Below are positions 7,799 to 17,300 of a stretch of 34,576 nt of DNA, in pieces (position 1 is the stretch's first letter; every line of letters starts with the position of its first letter). A program made the position numbers and the translations under genes. Under the pieces are notes generated by a model. That model had not been told where the DNA came from. It ran no database searches and was given only the letters and a program-made list of their open reading frames with translations. This stretch comes from JAEXNA01 sp050486105 (GTDB lineage: Bacteria > Vulcanimicrobiota > Xenobia > Xenobiales > JADMJV01). The DNA is taken from contig JBJHCR010000025.1 in assembly GCA_050486105.1 (NCBI GenBank), forward strand, positions 1-34,576, in the 5' to 3' direction.

Positions 7799-8615
7799 CC
7801 CCCTTCCATTTCGAAACCGGGGACTCACCATCGCAGAACTCCTCATTGGTTTCGCCGTCTTCACCGGCCTCATGGTGATCTTGGCCGCCGCGACCAGGAT
7901 GGGGTCCACAGTCTGGGGGCGAGCATCAGCGAGTTCCGACTCTCAACTCGAACTGCGCAAGGCTTACGTATCCATCTACCGCGACCTCAAGTCGACCATG
8001 TTTGAGGACGTGCGGGTTGGCCCCGGCCCATCGAGTCTAGCGGGGAAGGACGGGGATGCTCTGTGGTTCCTATCACCCGTGGACCCAGCCACGGGAGAAT
8101 CCTTGCGAACTCACCGAGGTCGCCCATACTGGCAGAGAAATATCTTGTACTACCTGACGGTGCCCGAGCAACATCAACAGACGTTTGGGCTCACGTGCGC
8201 CGGTGGCCAGGATACGGACGGATATGAAGATCGCTGCCCCCACAAGGTTCTAATCCGGAAGGTCATCGACACTGTACCTCCTCCTGAGCCTGATGAATTC
8301 GGAGTCATACACGAGGAACCCGAAGAGATTTTGAACGATGTCGTGCCTTATCTCTCCCGACCCAGCGGATATAATTTGAGCTCAATGAGCGAGGCTGGGT
8401 TAGAAGACGCTACTATCGTAGCCGTCAACATATTGAGTTTTCGTGCTCAGATAGAGCCCGACCCTAGGTGGCCGGGCGAGATTCATTTAGAGCTTCGAGC
8501 CGCCGCCGTAGACAGTGGGCGCCGACATTTGCGTATTGGTGTCGACTCCCTGGAGGAAGCGACCCAAACATTCACCTTTTCGGTCTTCCCCTTCCTCGAC
8601 CCCGCCATGCGTTGA
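7785..8615 (+). CDS. PilW/GspJ-like type IV prepilin
   Basis: A 276-residue prepilin-like protein. The leader MMRCDPLPFRNRG precedes LTIAE, so the G/xxxxE processing site is intact. A hydrophobic helix follows (LLIGFAVFTGLMVILAAA), then a globular domain with ELRKAYVSIYRDLKSTMF, as in PilW and GspJ. It overlaps the PilV-like gene by 14 bases. ATG 7785 (or the adjacent ATG 7788) is preferred; GTG 7767 would lengthen the leader. It contains a two-Cys pair (LTCAGG and EDRCPH) that could form a disulfide outside the cell. The order PilX-PilV-PilW differs from the PilV-W-X order of classical gammaproteobacterial clusters. Confidence 0.8.
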   Translation: MMRCDPLPFRNRGLTIAELLIGFAVFTGLMVILAAATRMGSTVWGRASASSDSQLELRKAYVSIYRDLKSTMFEDVRVGPGPSSLAGKDGDALWFLSPVDPATGESLRTHRGRPYWQRNILYYLTVPEQHQQTFGLTCAGGQDTDGYEDRCPHKVLIRKVIDTVPPPEPDEFGVIHEEPEEILNDVVPYLSRPSGYNLSSMSEAGLEDATIVAVNILSFRAQIEPDPRWPGEIHLELRAAAVDSGRRHLRIGVDSLEEATQTFTFSVFPFLDPAMR

Positions 8616-8659
8616 AGGTCCACAGAGGGTAATGTCGGCAAAAGCTGGTACTTCTCCCT

Positions 8660-10597
8660 ATGACAGTGTCTACCACTACCGTACATCCATCTTGGACCAT
8701 AGAGCAAAGCGAAGACCTCTATCGAATTTTTGATTGGGGCGAGCCCTACTTTTCCATCAACACCGAAGGTCATATCACCGTATCGCCCCAAGGGGACCGG
8801 GGGGGGTCACTGGATCTCTATGACTTAGTGAGCGCCCTACAAAGAAGAAACCTGCAACTCCCTCTCTTGATCCGCTTCAGCGACATCTTGGAAGACCGCC
8901 TGGATCGCCTTCAATCTGCCTTCCAACGAGCGATCACTCGATACGGATACAATGGCGTCTACCAAGGCGTCTTTCCAGTGAAATGCAATCAACAACGCCA
9001 CTTGGTAGAGAGTCTGGTGCGCTTCGGTCGGCGTCACGGTTTTGGCCTTGAGGCGGGCTCTAAGCCCGAGCTGATGATCGCCTTGGCCCTCTTGGACACC
9101 CCGGGAGCCTTGCTGGTATGCAATGGCTACAAGGACCGTGAGTATCTGGAAACAGCTTTACTCAGTCAGCGTCTCGGTCACCGAACCCTCATCGTCCTGG
9201 AGCAAGCCGATGAACTCGATCACGTACTGGAGTTGGCCCAGAGCCTGAAAATCAAACCCCAACTGGGGCTTCGGTCCAAGTTGAGCATCCGCAGTGTGGG
9301 ACACTGGAGCAGCAGTGTTGGAGAGAGGGCCAAGTTCGGTCTCACCGTACCCGAAATGATGGAGGCGGTGGAAAAACTGCAAAGCCGGGGAGAACTCGAC
9401 TGCCTGCGCTTGCTTCACTTTCATATCGGCAGCCAGATCTCGTCCATCGCAGTGATCAAAGATGCCTTGAGGGAAGCGGTCCGCCTGTACGCTGAGTTGG
9501 TGAAACTGGGGGCGCCTATGGGATTTCTCGATGTGGGAGGAGGCTTAGCCGTAGATTACGACGGCACCAAAACGAACTTCTACGCTTCCAAGAACTATAG
9601 CATCCAAAATTACGCCAACGATGTGGTAGCTGCTGTTAAAGAAGGTTGTGAGCCTCATGGAGTCCCCATGCCCACTCTGATCTCTGAGAGCGGTCGGGCC
9701 CTGGCTTCGCATCAGTCGGTGCTGGTCTTTGATGTGCTGGGCTCAAGCGACGTACCCAACATAGCTGTAGAGCCCCCTAGTGAAGAAGACCATCTGGTCT
9801 TGAAGAACATGCACGAAGCTCTGGAAAATCTGACCGAGAAGAACTTCCAAGAGACCTATCACGATGCCCAACAGTTCAAGCAAGAGGCCATCAGCCATTT
9901 CAACTTTGGGTACCTGAGCTTGAACGAACGAGCCCGAGCCGAGCGCACCTATTGGTTGCTGTGCCGAAAGATCTTGACCCACATGAGAGGTCACGATCCC
10001 GAACCGGACGAGCTCGAAGCTCTGGAAAAAACTCTGGCTTCCATTTACTACGTCAATTTGTCGATCTTTCAGTCAGCTCCAGACACCTGGGCCATGGATC
10101 AGCTTTTTCCCATAATGCCTATACACCGGCTCAACGAAGAACCGACCCAGCGAGCCACTCTGGTGGATCTCACCTGCGACAGCGATGGCAAGCTCGACCG
10201 CTTTATCGACGTGAAAGATATCAAACCGCTGCTCGAAGTGCACGAACTTGAACCCAGCGACAGCTCCAACCGTCGCACCAAACCCTATCTGTTGGGCATG
10301 TTCTTGGCTGGAGCCTACCAGGAAGTGTTGGGCAACCTGCACAACCTCTTCGGCGACACCAATGCCGTCCATATATCCCTAACACCGACGGGCTATCATG
10401 TGGAACATGTGGTGAAAGGTGATACCATCCGAGAGGTGCTCGGCTACATGCAGTACGACGTAGACACCCTGGTCGAACGAATTCGGCAACGGTCCGAGCG
10501 AGCTTTAGAAGAAGGCAAACTGACGCTAGAAGAATCGCAAAGACTGCTGCAAGGCTACGAAAAATCTCTCGGAGAGTACACCTATCTAGCTCCCTAG
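8660..10597 (+). CDS. speA: biosynthetic arginine decarboxylase
   Basis: This enzyme converts L-arginine to agmatine and CO2, the first step of the agmatine route to putrescine. The 645-residue protein is full length for SpeA. The PLP-binding Lys108 sits in FPVKCNQQRHLVESL, HFHIGSQ is at about 253-259, and DVGGGLAVDYDGT and ISESGRA follow in the alanine-racemase-fold barrel. The C-terminal beta domain carries the catalytic Cys506 in VDLTCDSDG. Magnesium and PLP dependence is known for the family. It starts 45 bases after the PilW-like stop and may be co-transcribed with the pilin genes. No strong Shine-Dalgarno is visible before ATG 8660. No agmatinase or agmatine deiminase is present in the window. 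Confidence 0.96.
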   Translation: MTVSTTTVHPSWTIEQSEDLYRIFDWGEPYFSINTEGHITVSPQGDRGGSLDLYDLVSALQRRNLQLPLLIRFSDILEDRLDRLQSAFQRAITRYGYNGVYQGVFPVKCNQQRHLVESLVRFGRRHGFGLEAGSKPELMIALALLDTPGALLVCNGYKDREYLETALLSQRLGHRTLIVLEQADELDHVLELAQSLKIKPQLGLRSKLSIRSVGHWSSSVGERAKFGLTVPEMMEAVEKLQSRGELDCLRLLHFHIGSQISSIAVIKDALREAVRLYAELVKLGAPMGFLDVGGGLAVDYDGTKTNFYASKNYSIQNYANDVVAAVKEGCEPHGVPMPTLISESGRALASHQSVLVFDVLGSSDVPNIAVEPPSEEDHLVLKNMHEALENLTEKNFQETYHDAQQFKQEAISHFNFGYLSLNERARAERTYWLLCRKILTHMRGHDPEPDELEALEKTLASIYYVNLSIFQSAPDTWAMDQLFPIMPIHRLNEEPTQRATLVDLTCDSDGKLDRFIDVKDIKPLLEVHELEPSDSSNRRTKPYLLGMFLAGAYQEVLGNLHNLFGDTNAVHISLTPTGYHVEHVVKGDTIREVLGYMQYDVDTLVERIRQRSERALEEGKLTLEESQRLLQGYEKSLGEYTYLAP

Positions 10598-10601
10598 GAT
10601 C

Positions 10602-12293
10602 TCAGATTTTCCAGCCCGCTCCCCTGGTAAGAGCTGCTATCTGCTGGGCGGGCACCGGAGCGGAAAAAAGATAGCCTTGTGCGAAAGTGCACCCTAGTTC
10701 GAGCACCCTACGGGCTTGTTTTGGGTCTTCCACCCCCACCGCCACACAGGGTATGCTCAAGCCGGCAGCTGTAGACACGGCCCCTTGAAAAGCCCGCCCT
10801 AACTCATCGCCGGACAAACAATGAGTGGTCAAGGCCGGGGCAACCTTGAGCATCTGCGCACGAGCGAGGCGAACCAGGGATGAAAATCCTACCCCGTAGT
10901 TCTCTATGGCCACCGAGAAGCCTAGACCGCTGAGTTGCGCCAAAGCCAGATCGATTCGGTCGACGTTCAGAGCACTGAAATCTTCATTCACATCGAGCAA
11001 GAGGGACTCGGGCCCTAGCGAAAACTCGGCTAGAGCTCCCTGAAGGTCCTCGGACAAATCGGCTTGCAAAAGTTGGCGCTGCGACAGATTCAAACAAGCG
11101 AAGAGGGAGACACCGTGGCTCCTCCAGGTCGCTACCTGACGACAGACTTCTCTCATGATCCAGCGACCGATCTCTACGATTGCCCCACTCTCCTCTGCTG
11201 CGGGCAAGAAATCTCCGGGTTGCAATAGGCCTTCCAAGCGGTGGTTCCAACGCAGTAAGGCTTCAGCTCCCACCACTTTGGCTGTCGCAGCAGACCGAGT
11301 CTTGACTAACTCCACCACCGGCTGATATTCGAGAAAAAGCTCTCCGGCTTGCACTGCATAGCGGATATGTTGCTCTAGGGATGCAGACCTGGTTTGCTGA
11401 AGGGAAATCTCCCGAGTAAACAATTGAAAGCTGGGATGACCATTTCGCTTTGCTCGATACAGCGCGGTGTCGGCGTGGGCCAACAGTTGTTCTGGTGTCT
11501 CCGCGTCTCCCGGATAGGTGCTGGCTCCGAGACTCGCACTCACAAAGAGTTTTTGCCCCGAAACGACAAACGGAGTTTGAAACTGCTCTAGCAACCTGGT
11601 AGCGACCACCTCGGCCCAATGCACCATGGCCTGAGCTCCGTCAGTCTGGGCCGGTGAGAGAAAAATCATGAACTCGTCTTCTCCGCGGCGGGCCACTTCG
11701 CCAGCTTGACCGAGAGAGTGCTGTAGTCTTTCGGCCACTTTGATCAACAGTTCATCCCCTGCTTTTATCCCGAAAGCATCGTTGATGACCTTGAAGCGGT
11801 CCAGGTCCAAGAGCAAGAGGATCGCCCCCGCTCCCTTCTGTGAAAAGACACGGCTCATGTGTTGAGCTAGGAGATGCTCATTGGGAAGGCCGGTGAGAAG
11901 GTCTTGAAAAGCGAGTCTCTGCACCTCCTTCTGGGACTCTTGAACCCGTAAGCCGAGCTCCTGGTACTCCTTTTGAAGCTTAGCCACCTTCACTTCGGCT
12001 TCATTGGCCCGCTTTTCAGCCAACCTTAGCCTCTCTAGAGTGTCCTTCGAAAGTCCTTGATTTGCGGCTAGAGCTTTGGCTTGAGCCTCAAAAGAAGCGC
12101 AGCGCTGCTGCTCCTTGGCAAGCTCCTCCCGCAAGAGTCTAAGCTTCTCTTCTAAGGCTCGATGACTTTGCTGCCACCAAGCTAGAGTGGAGGGGTCTGC
12201 CGGCTCGGTCTGCGAATCGTGGAGAGCCTCCAAACGATGAGCGATCTCTCTAAGTGCTGCCGCTTCACTGGCTAGATGTTCTGAACGACTCAC
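10602..12293 (-). CDS. GGDEF-EAL protein with degenerate active sites
   Basis: A 563-residue cytoplasmic protein. Residues 1-130 are a long Ala/Glu/Arg/Leu coiled coil, then come a GGDEF domain and an EAL domain. The GGDEF signature reads GEDEF (204-208), so the second Gly is lost, and no RxxD inhibitory site precedes it. The EAL motif is kept (GAEALLRW, Glu344) and so are LNLS and the Gln of AQGY. However, the DDFG loop is ENYG (464-467), the expected Glu of LELTE is Asp (LDVNED), LKID is LKVA, and AEGVE is AVGVE. Phosphodiesterase activity is therefore unlikely, and it may bind c-di-GMP or act as a scaffold. GTG 12293 is preferred because GAGGGG lies ten bases upstream; TTG 12311 would start before that site. 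It lies 89 bp downstream of the phosphatase gene. Confidence 0.88.
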   Translation of the reverse strand: MSRSEHLASEAAALREIAHRLEALHDSQTEPADPSTLAWWQQSHRALEEKLRLLREELAKEQQRCASFEAQAKALAANQGLSKDTLERLRLAEKRANEAEVKVAKLQKEYQELGLRVQESQKEVQRLAFQDLLTGLPNEHLLAQHMSRVFSQKGAGAILLLLDLDRFKVINDAFGIKAGDELLIKVAERLQHSLGQAGEVARRGEDEFMIFLSPAQTDGAQAMVHWAEVVATRLLEQFQTPFVVSGQKLFVSASLGASTYPGDAETPEQLLAHADTALYRAKRNGHPSFQLFTREISLQQTRSASLEQHIRYAVQAGELFLEYQPVVELVKTRSAATAKVVGAEALLRWNHRLEGLLQPGDFLPAAEESGAIVEIGRWIMREVCRQVATWRSHGVSLFACLNLSQRQLLQADLSEDLQGALAEFSLGPESLLLDVNEDFSALNVDRIDLALAQLSGLGFSVAIENYGVGFSSLVRLARAQMLKVAPALTTHCLSGDELGRAFQGAVSTAAGLSIPCVAVGVEDPKQARRVLELGCTFAQGYLFSAPVPAQQIAALTRGAGWKI

Positions 12294-12382
12294 GGAATAG
12301 GCACCCCTCAACTAGCAATTCGTCGGAGAGTTGGGTTTCTGTGAGCCCCCACCTGACAACTTGGACTGGACCCAACAGCCTC

Positions 12383-13231
12383 CTAAAGGGCCAACCTCGG
12401 TCCGACGAGTACTGGAGACTTTCCTTGAAGGCCGGCCAAGGCCTCCCTGATGGGTACGGATTGCGCTTTTCGAGAGAAGAATAGCTGCACCTCGGTATAT
12501 CCGACCTCTAACAAGAGCTGAAAAGCCGAGATAAAACGGTCTCCCACTCGATCGGGCGAATGCGCGTCTGCTCCTACGACCACCGGAATGCTTCGCCGGA
12601 ACATCATAGCCAGAATTTCTCGCCCAGGATTGAACTCTGGGAAAGACTTCAAGCAGCCGGAAGTATTCAGCTCCATAGCGACTCCGGTTTCGGCGATGCG
12701 ATCCAAGGCTGCTTCGATATCTTCGCGATAGTCTTCGACCCTCCAACTTGCCGGGTCGCAATTCTTTATGATATCGGGATGAGCCAGGCAGTCGAACAAC
12801 TCCGATTCGGCAGCTTCGGCCAACTGTTCAAAGTAACTTCGCACCAGAGAGTGCCGACAGCCATCCCAAAAGATATCTTGCCATTCGGGCATATGCCAAT
12901 GCACTGAACCTAAGACATAGTCGAACGGTGCAGAGGTCAGTTGCTTATGCAAGTAGGGTTCGAGCCCGGGCAGATAGTCGGCTTCTAGACCCAGACGTAC
13001 ATCGATGCCTTCGGGAGCCAGCCGATCTGCGGTTTGATGAACCAAAGCCAAGTACCTTGGCAGTTCGTCTTCGTACATACGGATGCGCTGCCCGATTCCC
13101 TCAGGCAGAGGGTTGTGGCAGGTGACAAAAACTCCCGCCAAGCCCTTGAGGTAAGCAAGGCGAGCGTACTCCTCCGGCGTGCCCACCGCGTGGCGGCAAA
13201 GTTCCGTATGCGAGTGAGTCTCGTAGTACAT
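12383..13231 (-). CDS. hisK: PHP-family histidinol-phosphatase
   Basis: This enzyme likely hydrolyses L-histidinol phosphate to histidinol, the penultimate step of histidine synthesis. The 282-residue protein has the PHP metal-binding motifs in order: THSHTELC at the N-terminus, a His in TCHNPLP, GLEADY, GSVHW, CLAHPDI and VVGADAHSP near the C-terminus, which supply the His/Asp/Glu ligands for a trinuclear metal site. The overall pattern fits HisJ/HisK rather than the PHP domains of DNA polymerases. No other his gene is nearby, so a different phosphoester substrate cannot be excluded. It begins 83 bp after the alpha/beta hydrolase gene on the same strand. Its TAG stop lies within AGGAGG. Confidence 0.85.
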   Translation of the reverse strand: MYYETHSHTELCRHAVGTPEEYARLAYLKGLAGVFVTCHNPLPEGIGQRIRMYEDELPRYLALVHQTADRLAPEGIDVRLGLEADYLPGLEPYLHKQLTSAPFDYVLGSVHWHMPEWQDIFWDGCRHSLVRSYFEQLAEAAESELFDCLAHPDIIKNCDPASWRVEDYREDIEAALDRIAETGVAMELNTSGCLKSFPEFNPGREILAMMFRRSIPVVVGADAHSPDRVGDRFISAFQLLLEVGYTEVQLFFSRKAQSVPIREALAGLQGKSPVLVGPRLAL

Positions 13232-13314
13232 CCTATACTAGACTAGCATTCACGCCACCTTGAGCAAAGAGAAGTTTGTGCCAATTCCCGAAGACTCAAC
13301 TCCTATTCGAACGT

Positions 13315-14157
13315 TTAATCTTGAACCTGCGGATCGGTCGTCCGCACCACAAAGCGCTGGACGGTGCTGGCGAATTCGGAGCCGAGAGCTAGGGGCCCTG
13401 TGTTGTGGTCGCCCGGTAGCTCAAGCCACTCCTTGTCACCTTGGGCTGCTTGGTAGAGACGTTCACCGTGGCCCACACCAACGATCTCGTCTCCTGGCCC
13501 GTGACAGATCAATATGGGGAAATCGAATCTCGGGATCCGCTCAATGGTGGGAAAGCGATAGCGGGCCAAAAGACGAACGGGAAAAATTGGGTACAATTCG
13601 CTAGCCAAATCTGGAACTGAAGTGAACGTCGACTTCAAGATCAGGCCGGCGGGAGGATCCTTTTCGGCCAGAGCCGCTGCCACCGCCCCTCCCAACGATT
13701 CACCAAAATAGACGATGGAGGCCGATTCCACCCCGTGCTGCTCTCGTAGGTACGCTCTCACCGCCTGAGCATCTTCGAGCAAGCCATCCTCCGTCGGAGT
13801 TCCCTCGCTTTTTCCGAAGCCTCGATAGTCGAAAAATACGGAATTGAAACCAAACCTCTTCAGCAAGGCCGCGTGCTCCAGACGACCGGAGATGTTGCCG
13901 GCGTTCCCATTGCAATGGAGAACCCAGGGCGAGTCCGGTTCGCCCTCTATCACCCAACCAGTGACAGTGCTCGATGTCAGAGCCAAGGTGAAACTCTGAT
14001 GGGTCATGCCGAAATCGCTGGGTGTAGCAACTATGGTGGTGGCCGGAAAAAACACCATGTTTTTCTGATTTACATAGAGGAACAGACAAAGCGAGCCGTA
14101 GACTGCCGACGAACCCACCAATAGACTAACCATCATGGCCAAAATTCTCTTCTTCAC
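13315..14157 (-). CDS. membrane-anchored alpha/beta hydrolase (Bem46/ABHD13-like)
   Basis: A serine hydrolase of unknown substrate. Residues 5-28 form an N-terminal membrane anchor, and QKNMVFFP directly after it is typical of the Bem46/ABHD13/17 group. The nucleophile elbow is GESLGG with Ser154, the acid is Asp223 in CHGPGDEIV and the base is His251 in GDHN, a complete triad. The oxyanion region is LHCNGNAGN, and FFDYRGFGKSEG is also family-typical. GTG 14157 is supported by AGAGGAAAC just upstream. It is the first gene of a minus-strand trio and is divergent from the transporter fusion gene. Confidence 0.87.
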   Translation of the reverse strand: MKKRILAMMVSLLVGSSAVYGSLCLFLYVNQKNMVFFPATTIVATPSDFGMTHQSFTLALTSSTVTGWVIEGEPDSPWVLHCNGNAGNISGRLEHAALLKRFGFNSVFFDYRGFGKSEGTPTEDGLLEDAQAVRAYLREQHGVESASIVYFGESLGGAVAAALAEKDPPAGLILKSTFTSVPDLASELYPIFPVRLLARYRFPTIERIPRFDFPILICHGPGDEIVGVGHGERLYQAAQGDKEWLELPGDHNTGPLALGSEFASTVQRFVVRTTDPQVQD

Positions 14158-14342
14158 CGTTTCCTCTTCTTTGAGAGCGGTTCGGTGAGCGAAGCTTGGA
14201 GCCTCCAGCGAACCGATGAGAACGTTTCCATCCTTCCATCCATGAAAACTGAGTTAGGAGAGCAACAGGAGAAAAGCACTCCCGAGAACTAAACCCCGTC
14301 GATGTGCGGGTGCTCTCAAGTCCGAAATCTTAGGTTCTGCCC
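14158..14342. promoter_or_regulatory. divergent intergenic region with several inverted repeats
   Basis: This 185-bp spacer lies between the hydrolase (minus) and transporter fusion (plus) genes. CGGTTCG at 14178-14184 is perfectly inverted at 14209-14215 around the near-palindrome TGGAGCCTCCA (14198-14208), a possible operator. Further right, GAGAGCA (14258-14264) can pair with TGCTCTC (14311-14317), while AGCAC-T-CCCG (14275-14284) can pair with CGGGTGCT (14307-14314). These two stems exclude each other. The function is unknown. Confidence 0.35.
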
Positions 14343-17300
14343 ATGATCTGGAGTCGCCTGTTTCCTTCGGTCCGCAGGCGCGAACGGCAGAGGTTTCTTT
14401 TCTTTTTCACCCTGACTTGCATTTTGGTGTTTGGGCAAACCATGGGTCTGGTGGGGGCGGAGTCTCTGCTCCTCTCCCATCTTGGGGCCGATATTCTTCC
14501 TTGGGTGTTCTTAGCAGCCAGTATATTTACGGTCTTGGGTTGCCTAGTCTACGCCTTTGGAGTCAACCAAGCCCGGAACGACAACTACTTTATCTCTATT
14601 CTCATTCTCTTGGCGGCAACCATAGGTGTGTGCACCTGGGGACTCGGATTCCCGGGGGTGATCAAGAAAAGTTGCTTGGTCCTCCTATTTTGCCTCTACT
14701 ATACCGGCTTTGCCATTTGCACCAACCACTTCTGGACCTTTGCCACCGACTTTTTCGATAGTCTCAGTGCGAAGCGCCTCTTCCCTATCTTTGCCATAGG
14801 TGCCAGCCTAGGAGGCATGCTTGGTGGAGGCCTAGCGTCCCTCATAGCTGGACGCCCCCACGGAGCCGAGGAACTTCTTTGGGGATGGCTGGCAGCAACT
14901 CTCCTGGCAGCCTGGTGGATAAGGATCCATCGAAGAGCACTCAGACGTTCAGGCCCCCTCGAAATCGAAGAAGCCGATGAAAGCTCCATGGAGGGAATGA
15001 AGAGTTCGCTGAAGTTTCTCCGGTCGTCTCGACTAGGGCGACTCCTAACGCTCTCCTCCATATTGATGGTGACCTCTCTTTTCGTTCTTCAATACCTCTA
15101 CTCGGCGGTTTTCGTTGAGCAGTTTCCCAACCCCAATGAACTGGCCAAATTTTTCGGAATATTCTTGGCTCTAGCCAACGGTTTGGAGGTCTTGCTCGAG
15201 ATCTTCGTCACTCCGTGGCTGCTCAGACGTTTTGGCATTGCCCACGCTAACCTCGCGCTACCGCTCTTGACTCTCGCCAGCTTCGCCGTCCTAGGTTTCG
15301 TGCCCGGACTCCCTGCTGCAATTTTTGCTCGCCTGAATAGAGAGACCTTTGAAAACGCTGTTGGAGCCCCGATCCGTAATCTTCTCTTCAACGCTCTTCC
15401 CTCCAGACTCAGGGGAAGAATGAGGGCCTTCCTAGAGGGGGTAGTGGTCTACTCAGGAATGGCTTTGGCCGGTCTCTTTCTCCTCCTCTGGGATCAAGTC
15501 CATCCGGCTCTAGAGTATGGGGTTAGCCCCATGCTTTGCGCAGGGGGTTTTGCTTTGAGCCTAGGCTACCTTGTCACCAACTATCGGCTCAAGGCCGACT
15601 ACCTGACCCAACTGGTCCAAGCCTTGCGGGAAGGCCGGATCGAACCGGCACAAACTCTCTCTGCGCTGGAAGGCCTCCCCTCCGCCCGTGTTATTGAACT
15701 CTGGAACGACCTGCTTTCTCAACCGGTGCAACCTTCTATCGTCAAGACCCTGGCCACCGCTCTGCAGGAAAGAAACCTCACCAAAGCTCTGCTGGAAGCC
15801 ACCGAGCACAACGACTCCAAAGTCCGCCTCATCGTCCTGGAGGCTCTCCATGCCACGGCGAAAGAAGGTGTAAAGCAAGTCCTTCTCAGAGCCTTGAAAG
15901 ATCCCGAACCCGAGGTCCGGCTCCTAGCCCTAGAAAAACTGGGAACTCAGGCCAGTGAGCAGGCTGCCCAGATGCTGGAGGACCTGGACCCCAGAGTCCG
16001 CAGTGAAGCCGCCCGTCTGACTGAACCGCCAAATTTGAACACCTTCACTGAGATGCTGATCTCAAGCGATCCCGAGGTCCGAACAGCCGCCCTCTCACGC
16101 CTCCCCGAAGAGCTCCTCAATCGCGCAGAAACGGCACTCTATTCTGACGATCCCGATCTTGCCAAAGCCGCTCTCCACGCCATGACCAGGGCTGGCCGTA
16201 GCCCAAAGCTCGAGGTCCTTAGAACTCTCTATCATCAAGATCAGAGTTCCTCGCTGAGATTGACGGTACTCGAGGCCCTCCCCATAGCTCCCGAAGAAAT
16301 CGACTTGGACAAATTGAACTTTCTAGCCGAAGGCTTGGCCGACCGAGAACGCACTGTGCGCCAAGTTGCCGGCTCACGACTCGCGCAGAGTGGAAGTCTT
16401 GGAAGAACAGTGCTGCTGAACTCGATTTCCTCGGTGAATCAGCGGCGAGCCGCCAGCGCCATTGCAGCTCTAAGCGAACTACCCGGCCTAGATCTGAAAA
16501 GTGCTTTATCCCAAGAGAGTATACGCAGGGCCCGAGAGGCCTGGAGATTCACCTTAGAAGCCCACCATTTGGAGAAAGAGCCTCCCGAAGTTGGGTCGCT
16601 CGCCACCGTGCACAGCTTCCTAGTTTTGGCCCTCCAAGATGCAGCGGACCGCAACCAGCACATCTCCTTTAGGCTGCTCGAAGCCCTGGAGGAAGTCAAA
16701 GTGGTTCGGTCCGTAGAAAAAGTCCTAAGGTTTGCGGCGGCCCGAATTCGAGCCGACGCCTTGGAGGTGCTGTCGAATCTGGGAACTCGAGAATGCACCT
16801 CAGTCCTGGTGGCCTTACTTGAAGAGGGGGACCTCGATGAGCGACATAAGAGCGCACACAACAGCCTGCCTGACCCGCGTCCATTGCCCAAGCTGCTGGC
16901 AGAATTGCAGAGCAGCCAGGATCTTTGGCTTCAAAGAGCTGCGGACACCTATTCTAGACTGCAACTTTCAGAAGAGTCACCACCAAGGACCAACGTCCCC
17001 AGAGAGGAAGATCTGATCCTAATGGAACACCTGCTGATGTTGAGGAGCGTGCCTCTCTTTTCCAGCATGACTCTGGAGCAACTCGAAGCCATCCACGTCT
17101 GCCTGGTGGAGCAGCAGTTCACCGAGGGTGAGACCATCTTCAGAGAAGGCGACATCGGAGATGAGATGTACATCGTGCTCGAAGGAGAGGTCGAGATCTT
17201 GATCCGCGCAGAAGAAAGCGAACCCCTGCTGCTAACCACTATCGGCCCAGGTTCATACTTTGGAGAAATGAGTATCCTCGATGACGAACCCCGAAGTGCC

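Noticed and set aside
12355..12383. AGGAGG at the phosphatase stop codon as a ribosome-binding site for a hidden gene
   Set aside because: Only a TTG three bases away and a GTG 25 bases away follow, and neither yields a convincing product; it is about 85 bases from the GGDEF-EAL start.
12312..12761. 149-codon minus-strand frame overlapping the histidinol-phosphatase gene
   Set aside because: It is an alternative frame of the phosphatase gene, which has all its metal-binding motifs.
13260..13604. plus-strand frame after a TATACTAG motif
   Set aside because: It lies almost entirely opposite the conserved C-terminus of the alpha/beta hydrolase and shows no family motif.
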